NCBI GenBank assembly: GCA_949317995.1
Contig: OX439039.1
Coordinates: 77,978,002 to 78,042,001 of the forward strand
Source: Acholoe squamosa
Taxonomy: Eukaryota > Annelida > Polychaeta > Phyllodocida > Polynoidae
Length of the DNA stretch: 64,000 nt
Direction: 5' to 3'
Shown: piece after piece, positions 53,819 through 64,000 of the stretch
How positions within the stretch are numbered: position 1 is the stretch's first letter
Layout: every line of letters starts with the position of its first letter
Translations under genes and position numbers: made by a program
The notes under the pieces: generated by a model
The model's input: the letters and a program-made list of their open reading frames with translations, nothing else
Told to the model about the DNA's origin: nothing
The model's database searches: none

Positions 53819-53988
53819 CAGTGGCAGATTTAGAGGGGGGAATGGGGGCGATCCCCCCCCATTTTGCCCAGTACTTAAGAGTTTAACTACATATTTTGGA
53901 CCCCAAAATTTGTCCAAAAGAAGGGGTTGGGCCCCCTCCTTTTGGGCTGCCCCCCCCCCTCCTTTTCCAAATCCTGGATGCACCACTG
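53819..53988. mobile_element. Small MITE with CAGTGGCAGATTTAG end
   Basis: Begins cagtggcagatttagag and ends ggatgcaccactg (inverted tips CAGTGG/CCACTG). Flanked on both sides by GATTG, a likely 5-bp duplication. A diverged fragment starts at 58313 (cagtggcggatttaga). Confidence 0.65.
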
Positions 53989-54070
53989 GATTGGCTACAT
54001 TTAAGCAAAGGAGTGCTGAATTATTCACATAGAGGGCTATCATACAAGCACCCCTTATTGAGTCACTGCT

Positions 54071-54820
54071 CAGGAGCTTAATTAAAAAAATCCTGGGATC
54101 CCAACCCCATCGATCTTAGTGTAGGCACATATCATAAGACCTGGCTGGTCTACCCTATGTAATGCAGTGGTTGCAGGCCTGTCCAGAATAGCTAGTCCTG
54201 GGATCACTTCACTATTCCTTTTCCACCACTAAGATCACTGCGATCTTAGTGAAAAAAATGCATAGTGGTTTCACCTGAGTACAAGAGCACTTACAGGGAA
54301 CACTCATGATCGAAAGAGTGAATAGCCTGCTGCATACATAAAGAGGGGAGGGAGGACATTTGCTGAGTGTCCTTGAGGGCTCTTAGGGCTACTCATGCGT
54401 TAAGTGCACTGTAAGGTAATTCTTCCCTTCTCTCTCTTTGTCCTGGGGGAGGGCACAATGCTTCTAATAGGCAAGCATAAATCATACATTCATGGGAACA
54501 ACTCTTGAATACTGTACGGGGGTCAACTGCACCCTGTGCTCTTTTGTTAGCCCATATGGGGACGGGGAACGATGTTATAAGCACTCTTGTCAAGAAGAGT
54601 GACTCCACAGCTATTCCTTTCTTTTGGGACTCTTACCCCTGTGCCTAGTCAGTTCTTCTTGGAATAGTGTAGGAGGGCTGAGACTAAGATCGATGCGATC
54701 TTAGTGCTGGCTAGGATATGTGAACCCAGTCAACTCTTAAGATCGCTTAATAGGATAAGGCTGATTTATTCCTAAGATCGCTGGGGTCGTGATCCCAGGA
54801 TGTTTTGAATTCAGCTCCTG
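54071..54820 (+). mobile_element. CTGGAGGTTAATTC-type TIR transposon, copy A
   Basis: About 750 bp. Starts caggagcttaatt ... atcctgggat and ends atcccaggatgttttgaatt ... ctcctg, i.e. ~28-bp terminal inverted repeats. Contains many ctaagatcg / cgatcttag motifs near both ends. No transposase frame. Confidence 0.8.
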
Positions 54821-55574
54821 GAGGTTAATTCAAAAGATCCTGGGATTTCTACCCCTGTGATCTTAGTGTAGGCACATACCATAAGACCTGACCAGTCTAC
54901 TTTATCTAATGCAGTGGTTGCAGGCCTGTCAGGAATAGCAAGTCCTGAGATCACTTAACTATTCCTTTTCCAGCGCTAAGATCACTGCGATCTTAGTGAA
55001 AGAATTGCATAGTGGTTTAACCTGAATACAAGAGCACTTACAGGGAACACTTCTTATCGAAAGAGTTAATAGCCTGCTGCATACATATAGAGGGGAGGGA
55101 GGACGTTTGCTGAGTGTCCTTGAGGGCTCTTAGGGCCACTCATGCGTTAAGTGCACTGTAAGGTAATTCTTCCCTTCTCTCTCTTTGTCCGGGGGGGGGG
55201 GGGGGGGGCACAATGCTTCTAATAGGCAAGCATAAATCTTACATTCATGGGAACAACTCTTGAATACTGTATGGAGTCAACTGCTCCCTGTGCTCTTTTG
55301 TTAGCCTATATAGGGATGGGGAACGATGGTATAAACACTGTTGTGAAGAAGAGTGACTCCACAGCTATTCCTTTATTTTGGGTCTCTAACCCCTGTGCCC
55401 AGTCAGTACTTCTTGGAATAGTGTAGGAGGGCTGAGGCTAAGATCGATGCGATCTTAGTGCTGGCTAGGAAAAGTGAACACAGTCTGATCTTAAGATCGC
55501 TTAATAGGATAAGGCATAATAATTCCTAAGATCGCTGAGGTTGCGATCCCAGGATCTTTTGAATTAACCTCCAG
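54818..55574 (+). mobile_element. CTGGAGGTTAATTC-type TIR transposon, copy B (abuts copy A)
   Basis: 757 bp, same orientation as copy A and about 90% similar by eye. Starts ctggaggttaattcaaaaga and ends aggatcttttgaattaacct + ccag. It carries an expanded run of 18 G at 55191-55208, where copy A has only GGGGGAGGG. Confidence 0.82.
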
Positions 55575-56665
55575 GTGGCTATTTAGACAGGAAGCAGTAC
55601 GATCACCCAGTAATGTAGCCAGCTATTTGGTCACTAGCCAAAATCCTAAGATTTGGCCCATCTCCAGTCATAGCTGGCTGAACCTGTCTATTGAAACAAG
55701 GTCCTGGTAATGCCCGGCACGTACTTTGGTGATGAGACTCCAGCATTGACATACTTCATTGTGGATTTTATGTACGCATTTGTATGCATTTGCCAAGACC
55801 CCCACCCCCCTGGGTGCGTACTTTATGGAAGGCCCCTATATAAAATAGGAAGGGATTAGCTTTTCATGTTCTACAACTCTACAACTTAGGGTACACATGG
55901 AAATTACACGAATTTTTCTTTACTTGCGCTAGAAGGAGGGTAGGGGCTGCTGCATATAATATATGCTCTGATAATTCATTAGCATTCATAAACCATATTT
56001 TGCCCCTAATAATACATAACCTAAAATCCATGTAGCCTATTGATAGCGCACTGACATTATTTTATTCATAACCCTTCCACCCTGAAATGATTGGCAAACA
56101 CACTCCAATTATTTTCCTATTTCCGACGGAGAGTCGACATACCTTTTACCGCGCTGCACGTGAGGGCCTTTACGCGTAAACGTGACGTCTCAAATGTACA
56201 CGTGATGTCTTGCTGTATACTCCTTCATGCTGCAATCCAGAAAATTCCACACCTCTTATCCAGCATCATATCGACTAGTTTTCCAAGACTGCAATGAGGA
56301 CTTGGATTAGAACACTGGGAGAGGATGTAGGTTTATATAGGAGAAGAATAATTTGTGACACGATCTGGGAAAATGGGGCTTAGTGCAGTGGATTCTAAGC
56401 CCCCTTCTCCTGGTCCCCTTCTCCAGGTACATGCCACATATATGATGATTGGGCTAGATAGGAAGATGGGGGCATAGGTGGGTTAAGGGGATGTGTAGAA
56501 TACATAGGGAGTGATCTGGAGACAGACCAGGGTCCTGAACAGGTATATAAACACATGCGAAGAGACATACATGAAGTAGGGGATAATAAAAAGCAGTGGA
56601 TAAAAACTTGCAAGAACTGGTTTATAACCAAGAACAGGAGCATAGACGGGAGGATGTAAACCTAC

Positions 56666-57000
56666 CTTTAGTGGTAGCAGCTAGCAGCAGTAGGATATCC
56701 AAGCTAGAAATCCCGGGAGTAGGTCTTAAGGCTATGTTAGCTGATAGGAGCAGTGCCAATGGTATCAGGGGCAGTAGCAGCTGAGACCATTGGCAGCAAT
56801 ATCAATACCAGCAGCAGCAGCTCCAGGGACCAGGGGCTTCAGTAGCAGTTCCAGAAGCAGCAGGAGAAGGGCTGTCTGCCTGCTGTCAGGCCTTCCTCCA
56901 CGTCCTCCAGCCCGTCCCGGCAGGTCTCTACTTCCTGCGCTGTGTGTGTACCTGGGCTTAGAATGCTCCTGTGTGTGGTTCAGCTATGTGTGACCTGTAT
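56666..57000 (-). other. MFSD12: Probable 5' UTR exon of MFSD12 (upstream limit unknown)
   Basis: Coding exon 1 opens with a splice acceptor, so a non-coding first exon is required. On the minus strand, AAAG|GTAGGT at 56666/56665 is a good donor preceded by GC- and CAG/CTG-rich sequence unlike the surrounding AT-rich DNA. The transcription start is not identifiable and the 57000 boundary is arbitrary. Confidence 0.35.
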
Positions 57001-57990
57001 TCATGGTTTAATGGGTATATACAGCAGTCAGAGTCTGGTGCAGGCTGAGTCTGGTGGGAGTAGTATACAGGTATGACTGGGTAGAGGATGAAGGGGGGGG
57101 GGGTGTATAGGCTATGCATAGGACAGGTACTGGAGGGGGCACCTCGGTACATGGAGTAGTCAGCTGACTGACATCCTCCTGGAGCTTTATGCCGTACCCC
57201 TGTCAGTGCTGATGCTGATGCCTCTAGGGTTGTGTTGGTGTCGATTTCACACTCACCCCCCCTCTCCCCAAACACACATTAACAAACCCTAAACTACGCT
57301 GCATGGAGGCGGCTTGGCGTTTTAGGAGGTGTTGAACCAGGTTGATGTGTGTATACATATTTCCATTACGTACCATAGATTATATTTGGCTGCACCCTCT
57401 GGGGAGTCTTTATCAAAGTGGAAAAAAACCTGTCAAACATCTTTCAAACAGATGTACCTCGTATCCCATGTAAGGTCACACTCGTCTTAACTGCATTAGC
57501 AACCAATTTCACAGTAGACTGCACCAAACACCGTTTATTTAGATGGAACACGCAAGACTCTCCAGCTTATTTAGTGGTCCGATTAAGCGAAAGGGTCTAA
57601 AATAAGCGCAGGTCTCATATAAATACAGGGCTAAGGTCCAGATCAAGAGGCACAGGTTATCAAATAAGGATAGGGTAGGCTTTGATATGCCAGTGGTTGG
57701 AGGGGGGGGGGTCAAATTTTGGGGGCAAAGTTTCCCCACAATCTAGGAAGCACTTTTAACGAGCAAATATCTTGAAAATAGACGAAAGCTGGATATTTGC
57801 TGATCGCCATGACCATTTTTTTTTTTTCATTTTCTTTTTTTCTTTCATTTACCCCTGAATGTTGAACAATCCCCCGGCGGGTAGAAGCCAAAGGAGAGGA
57901 AGAAAAAGAGAAAGAAAAACCTTTTGAATGCCAAAACCCCGGTGGCGGATCCTTATCCAACTTATTATAATAAAACGGTCATTAACAGTG

Positions 57991-57992
<2 letters not shown>

Positions 57993-58069
<77 letters not shown>

Positions 58070-58073
58070 TATA
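57993..58073. repeat. (TA)n microsatellite
   Basis: About 40 TA units with one TG interruption. Confidence 0.97.
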
Positions 58074-58820
58074 CACCAGCAGTAAAGCCGCAGCTATTGT
58101 TCGCGGCTTTTGTTAGTGTGAGTATTGTGGGTGCACATCACAGCATTTGGTACCCGGCATTTAGCACCTTCTTTTGTAGTGTAAAGAGATGCTTTATAAA
58201 TGCTTTATTATGAAATAGACTTTGTCTCACACCCCTATTATGGGTACCGTAACGTTCCTGTTGCTAACCCCTCACACACGTCAAAAACCTTTACAATTAT
58301 GTCTAAAAAATCAGTGGCGGATTTAGACGAGGGGCGCGGGGGCGCGTGCCCTCTCATTTTCCCTGTACTTTAGAGTTTATTTATCTCTTTTTACTCTTGA
58401 ATCTAGCCAAAACCAGGGGCTAAATGATCCTTTTGAAAACCTTGGATCCGACCGTGGATTTTCTACAAGAATCTGACATTACTGATCGTGGGTCTATTTG
58501 GTGATTGTTAATTGTTCTGAAACAGACGGCTGGTGTAGAGTTAATGTCCTCGTGTGACCTTTTTAATGACCTGGATCTGGTTCATGGCCATACCATGGTA
58601 CTCTACACTTGATGACAGCATGTTAATGTTTTAAAGCTGGTATAAAAGCTAGTATAGCTTTGTCTGATATGTATTTCAAAGTATTATATACCCCTTCCCC
58701 AGTCATAGGGTGCTATTTATTCTGATAAGATGTGGTTCATTATGTGCACATCATTGGACTTAAGGTTCAACTGCTCTCTCCTCTTTGGTGGGAAGGTAAA
58801 CCACTTGGTTAACTGTAGTT

Positions 58821-59084
58821 CTGGAAGTCATTTCTCAAACCCAACGATTAGGTCCCTGCTGGATTGTACCAACCTTGCCTCTCACGTAGGGCTATTCTTA
58901 TATATACATGGTCAATCACTACGATTGGTGCAGATATAGAAGGAAAATGTATGCTGCTGTATAGCCAATCGTAGGTATTGTAGGGTCACCCACTCCCCCT
59001 CACTACAATTGGACTGGATCGTAGGGGGTGTTCAATTCGTAGTGGGAAGTCTCAATTCGTAGGGTTTGAGAAATACCTAGCTGG
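58821..59084. mobile_element. Related MITE with ATTTCTCAAACCC arms
   Basis: Left arm tcatttctcaaacccaacga; right arm tcgtagggtttgagaaat. Interior also contains attcgtag repeats. Confidence 0.6.
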
Positions 59085-59616
59085 TCATAGTCAGCTGGTG
59101 GCACTGATTGACCTTCTCTGCTGTCAGGCATCCAAATCAATGTGGGCTGATGATAGATATGCAGAAAGTGAAAAATCTATATATTTCAGCTCTTATCCCA
59201 GCTTTAATAAGTTAGCAATACGTGTGGTGCCTGACTGTTCCTGATGGATATTCAGTACTTCATCCGTGTTCATAATCTATACAGGAGAGTCTCACAAAAA
59301 GAAAAGGAAAGGTGAACCAAAAAAGAAAACGTGCACATTTTCGTATTGCTAAATAATTGTTAAGATTATCATTTAGATGACAGGTGCACCATTTTTTTTA
59401 CATCTCAAGAAGTGTTTTCCATTCGTTCTGCCTTTTGTCAATATTATCAAAATGAGTTAGGCCATACACATTTTCCTCAGCACTCTCTGAAAAAAAATAT
59501 AAAGAGGTTCTTCCTCGTTATCTTTTGTCAAGACCCTCCTGAAGGGTAAGCACTGAAGCTCTATACATTGCTGAGTGCTTCTGACCACTTTGCCTTGGTG
59601 CACCCGCCAAGAAATG

Positions 59617-59904
59617 CCACTGAAGCCTTGTGTCCACAGGGCGACAATATTTACAACGACAAAATCCGTCATCCATTTCCCACGATAGAACCACTTTTAA
59701 CGGCCGACAATTCAAAAGTCGGCTGACAAAACTCATTTTTGTCACCCTATTTTGGCCATAATATCTAACATGTTTGATTTTTGTTGTCAAGAATGGAGAC
59801 AAAAGCTGTTTTATCATCTGGAATGGACAATAAAAACGTTTTTGTTGCCGGCAATTTTGTCGGCCCCAAATTCTATCGCCATGTGGACACACGGCTTGAG
59901 CAGC
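59617..59904. mobile_element. MITE with AAGCC(T/G)TGTGTCCACA ends
   Basis: Left end aagccttgtgtccacagggc gacaa; the right end is its inverted form (ctatcgccatgtggacacac ggctt). The 129-codon minus-strand frame over it is repeat-derived. Confidence 0.65.
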
Positions 59905-60077
59905 CAAAAGGACCTACAGAGTTATTCACTGTTATATAAGGCAACAATTTAAGGAGAACAGTACAAAATTTGCAAATGAATGGACCAGAATATGTATCGG
60001 TATAGACAGTGAAACAATGCCATTTTGTATTTTGCCAGACAATAATATAGATGGATAATTGAAAACTTTGATATTTA

Positions 60078-60290
60078 CCGTAAAACCTCACATACAAGCC
60101 ATGGCTTATAGTTATAACTTATAAAATACCTCAGACCCCTGGTGCGGCTTTTAGGGCATTCCTGTACTCAGGGTGCGACTTGCACGAGGAGTTTTACACA
60201 TGTAGCCTAGACGAAAGGAAGGAATGGCAACCATCTCAGGCCTAAGGTGCGGCTTATGGCTTAAGGTGCGGCTTATAGCACATTGTGAAG
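60078..60290. repeat. Decayed MITE of 'accgtaaaacctcacata' type
   Basis: taccgtaaaacctcacatac and repeated gtgcggcttat/gcttatag motifs resemble the repeats at 42829-42980 and 21050-21360. Boundaries unclear. Confidence 0.4.
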
Positions 60291-62701
60291 AAATAACTGT
60301 TGTATCCACCAGGGATCCTCGAAAACTGAACAATGGACCACCGTTATTGTATAGCATTGAATCAGTGTAGTTTTTACAAGAAGCCCCAAGTGGCAGTATG
60401 GTGATACACAAATGTACAAGGAATCATTGTGAAAATAACAACGAATCTCTGGCAACGTTAGGACAAGAATTGCATCGTTATTTTGATAACATTTTTTACA
60501 GTGCATTTTACCAAAGTCAGGGTATGGCTTACACGCAGACGTGCCTTATATACTGTGTTTTATGGTTTTATGGTAATGCTCAATTTTTGTGTATTTTGCA
60601 AATTCTTGTAAATTCTCCCATAGGCCTATTAGCCGCATCATTGTATTAGCCACACCCTGACTTAAGGAGAGAGCTTTAAGTCATACTTTTATATACATGT
60701 AATAGGCTTGGAAATTGATAGTTTAGTACTATTATGTGGTATCAAATGTCCTCATATACCTATAATCCACACTCGCATAAGCCACAGCCTATATGTGAGA
60801 ATTTAGGGTACATGTATTTAATGTCTACAAATAACCCAATATCGTGTCCAATTTTCCTTGAAAATGCGTTTCTTTTGATATAAAACATGACTATATTGGA
60901 CAGACTCCCCCAAGGTAAGGGAAAGGGGAGCTTTACCCCCCCCCCCCTCAAAAAAAAAATTCGACCTACCGACCCTAGCATCTGAGTACATGTTGTTGGA
61001 AACACACCTTTATTTTTGGCCAAATATGTGATATACCAACCACTGAGAATTGCACTGACTGACCCCTTTGAGGGATACATGTACTATCACTACCAACAGA
61101 ATTCTAGAAAGGTCAATGAATAGCTCATACTATAGAAGAGACCAAGTAAAATCCATGTCTACAAACCTTTTATTTGTTGTAAAGCAGTCAATGTTGAATA
61201 AATAGCCAGTCCACAGATCAGAGACCAGGGACGAGCTTAGTCAGTAGTTTCTACCAGAAACAATAGAGGGAGTACCTGTTTGGCCCTCCACATTATTTAA
61301 GTGGTGGTGCAATATGGTGGCTACCCCTGATGGGCGTTAATGTAACTATACCTCTAAGTGATCATTTGCAACCTTAAACAATTCCCTGCTGGGAGCAGAG
61401 TACCTGAAAACATAGAAGGAAAAAGCAACAAATACAATAAATGAATAGATGAATAAATGAAATGAAATAAACAAGTCGATGATTAGATAGAAAAATGATA
61501 CTAAGATAAATAAAAAAAATTGCAATTGATTGTTAATTAATTTGCTATCATTCATTTATTGGTGCTGCTTCAAAGGTTTAAGCACCCATTTTCCACATCC
61601 ACATTGTTCTTTTTGGTGCATGAGTTAACAATAATTTGTGTGCATGGTTAGATATGATTTTACATAATGGTTCACATATTTGAAGTTATAACTCATTACC
61701 TAGATTATCGAAGGCAAGGGTTTCGGTTGGTAAGCCCATGTTTTTGTATCTACAGGCTTTTCTAGGCGACTTTCCCATTCCAATTATCAGGGGCGGGGAT
61801 GCCCTCTCCCCCGCTCCCCATTTCGTATGCCAGTGTCTAAGCATTAGGATGTATGTAACATAAGTCTTTTAGTTTTAGTCGGAGGTTCCTGATTGCCAAT
61901 CTGGTCAGCTTTGAAGTAACCCTGGTCTGTCAGATTATGCTCTTTGTGGAGTTTTTAACGATATGTTTGTTCGGAAATGGAATGAGTTCTATGAAGTCAG
62001 ACAGAAACATATATTTGAACTCAAAGCATGATTTAGAGTCTCAAGGTTGCTGGAACAACTTAAATGTCATGTATGCACTGCCACTAGCGCGACACTGATT
62101 TCTGCAGGTCAGCTCGAAAGGAACCCTATGTAATGGTCCATCCATTTAAGCTACAGCAAAACCCCCTGCATGGTGAAACAACCTACACATAAACACTTGC
62201 ACTGCTACAATAGCTAAAACTAAATCTGCATGACTAGATTAAGCAATTATGCTTAGCTATATGCATAAGTGTACATATTGAAAAGCTCCTTCCAATGCCA
62301 AAGGCTTGCAGTAGTGGATACCGTATTTTAAAACGGAGGGGCGCGCCCCTTGTTTTTCCCATATTTTTGATCAACCTCAAGGCTGAAAAGAGGCAATCAA
62401 GCTCTTAACTACAGTTGGAATCAGCCACTGCAAGGTGATGTTAGGATATACTCCCAACCTTTCTCCCCACCAAATACTCGTGAGCATTGACCACCATTCG
62501 CTTCAATGGTGGATGTTCAGGGCTCTCAGTTGTAGACAGGACACGTCTGGTGTGGGAGCGGATTGAGGGGGGTCAGTGAGCAGGAGGTGAGAGCAGCTCG
62601 TGAGCAGGTAATTGACCTGTAGGTGTGGAGTTAATCTGCCCACAGTCAGCCTAATACCATTACCTGCAGCCCTTAACACTATAAGGGCTACATGGTGCCT
62701 C

Positions 62702-62917
62702 CAGGAGGCCATTTCTTAACACACTACGACTACTCACCTTCAAATCGTACCCTTAACTTAGTGATGACATATTACAGTCTTGTAGTAGAGGGTATATTGT
62801 GTTTTTAGCACTATGACTGCCCTACCAAACCCTATGTAATTCCTACATTAAGTACTGATCGTACAGGTTGCCAAATCGTAGTGGCTGTATGCAGTCGTAG
62901 TATCTTGAGAAGGTCAT
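62702..62917. mobile_element. MITE, ATTTCTTAA...ACTACGA family, copy 3
   Basis: Left arm ggaggccatttcttaacaca then ctacgac; right arm gcagtcgtagtatcttgaga. Same interior aaccctatgtaat as copy 2. Confidence 0.7.
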
Positions 62918-64000
62918 GTTCTTGCGTCGTCATTTTGCATCAATGTATAAGTATACTGTATTAGGGCATCACAAATGTGCAGGCCTCGCTGCATTCATGC
63001 CTCATTACGACCATGGACATTATACATTTAAGCTGCTACAAGATCGCAAATATATAGATCTTCCTCTATCTACATGGCTATCATGACAGTACTTGTTACA
63101 GCGTTCTGGTGAAATCTGAATCAATTTTGTAAGTTCTAACCATGCTAAATTTAACCATATATCTGTGTGAAAATAAAATGCTTCCAGCATTTTATCCAGT
63201 CTTGATTGCACCAGCACAGTGGCGCCGTCTGAAGCCATAAAGCAAAGTTGTATTCCCTACTGGTATGGTGACTTTGATTTGGATGTGTGGCAGAGGAGCA
63301 GGGCACTCAGTGCTGCCAACTGGAGGCTGTGACCATTAATAATTAACCAAGTGGTTTCCCTCCCAACCAAAGGCCAAACTGATATCTTGTATTGTGCATA
63401 TAATGGACCAGCTATTACCAGAATAAGGTGCACCCTATTACATAGGGAGGAGTATAGAATTCTATTAAATACATACCAGAAAAGGCTATACCAGATTTTA
63501 TACCAGCTTTAATGCAGTGGACGCGGTAGGTGAAGGGATGACCAACAGTTTAAATGCCTTAGTTTCAGTACAGCGAAAAACGATTTTTCTTTTCATCGAC
63601 TAAGTTCTTAAGACTTCAAGGAATGCAGAGTACATTAAAGTTCCTTCACAGTCAATATGAAAACTCGTCGGACATCAGCTTTTGCCGACTAAGTCACTGC
63701 CAGGCCCACGGGCATTGTTAGACTGCCGGACAGAATGTCCGACTGTAATTTTGGGACCTTGTGCTACGTTTTGGTTTTTAAGGCTTGCAAATCAGACAAT
63801 TATTAATGTTTTTACAGCCTAAAACAAAAGGTGTTACTTCTTGTTAAATTTTGATATGTTGAATGATTAAAATAGCAAGGTAATTCTTGTTTTTCATTTT
63901 TTCCCTGACAATAATAATCTTGCTGCCTTCGGTCCTGCCGAAATAAATCCAAGTGGCCTGCGAGGGGAAAAACGTAGACTGTCTTCATGATGCTTGGATT

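Larger units (their letters stand above)
57001..64000. other. Non-coding flank upstream of MFSD12
   Basis: Apart from the MITEs and microsatellite listed, I see no exon chain, no long open frame and no RNA gene. Small open frames are short and without composition bias. Confidence 0.55.

Noticed and set aside
56596..56993. Plus-strand Ser/Arg-rich short frames
   Set aside because: They come from GC/CAG-rich sequence that fits better as a minus-strand UTR exon; no exon chain on the plus strand.
59518..59907. 129-codon minus-strand frame
   Set aside because: It lies almost entirely within a MITE with terminal inverted repeats and has no protein-like composition.

Overview
The window is animal nuclear DNA, probably from a marine invertebrate. 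It has small GT-AG exons separated by introns of roughly 0.3-2.6 kb, and its introns and intergenic DNA are packed with short SINEs, MITEs and foldback elements. The exact phylum cannot be fixed from the sequence. Two protein-coding genes lie tail to tail.

Region 1 (866-37702, + strand) is one large gene that enters the window already in progress. I traced 37 consecutive coding exons, and every exon-exon junction is phase-compatible. They give 2861 codons plus a stop. The product starts with about 116 mostly polar residues, continues with a single 2961-bp exon encoding about 987 residues of Ser/Pro/Lys-rich, apparently disordered protein with internal duplications, then about 1680 residues of coiled coil spread over 33 small exons, and ends in a short non-coil tail. 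I do not recognise it confidently. The layout (disordered part, then a giant coiled coil) resembles centrosome/basal-body scaffold proteins, for example ANKRD26-like proteins, but no diagnostic domain is visible.

In the intron after the coiled-coil exon ending at 17355 sits a 1.2-kb open frame (18486-19703) with eight degenerate ~19-residue Trp-containing repeats. It ends at a good splice donor in the phase needed to join the next coiled-coil exon. I propose it as an alternative first exon giving a ~1519-residue isoform. This is the most interesting coding observation here.

Region 2 (38-43 kb) is the intergenic space between the two 3' ends. It contains a DNA-transposon copy, a foldback element carrying a tRNA-like sequence, and other repeats.

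Region 3 (51677 down to 43279, - strand) is a complete MFSD12 gene: 12 coding exons and 498 residues, a 12-TM major facilitator superfamily protein of lysosomes and pigment organelles, with a probable 5' UTR exon near 56.7-57.0 kb.

Region 4 (52-64 kb) is non-coding: a cluster of three copies of one terminal-inverted-repeat transposon (53.2-55.6 kb), several MITEs, and TG and TA microsatellites.

Mobile DNA supplies much of the structure: a SINE family with perfect 12-14-bp target duplications and two different 3' tails; TA-flanked MITEs with CCGTAATCTCCCGCG ends; TTAA-flanked piggyBac-like MITEs; a 752-bp foldback with a 9-bp duplication; and other inverted-repeat families.
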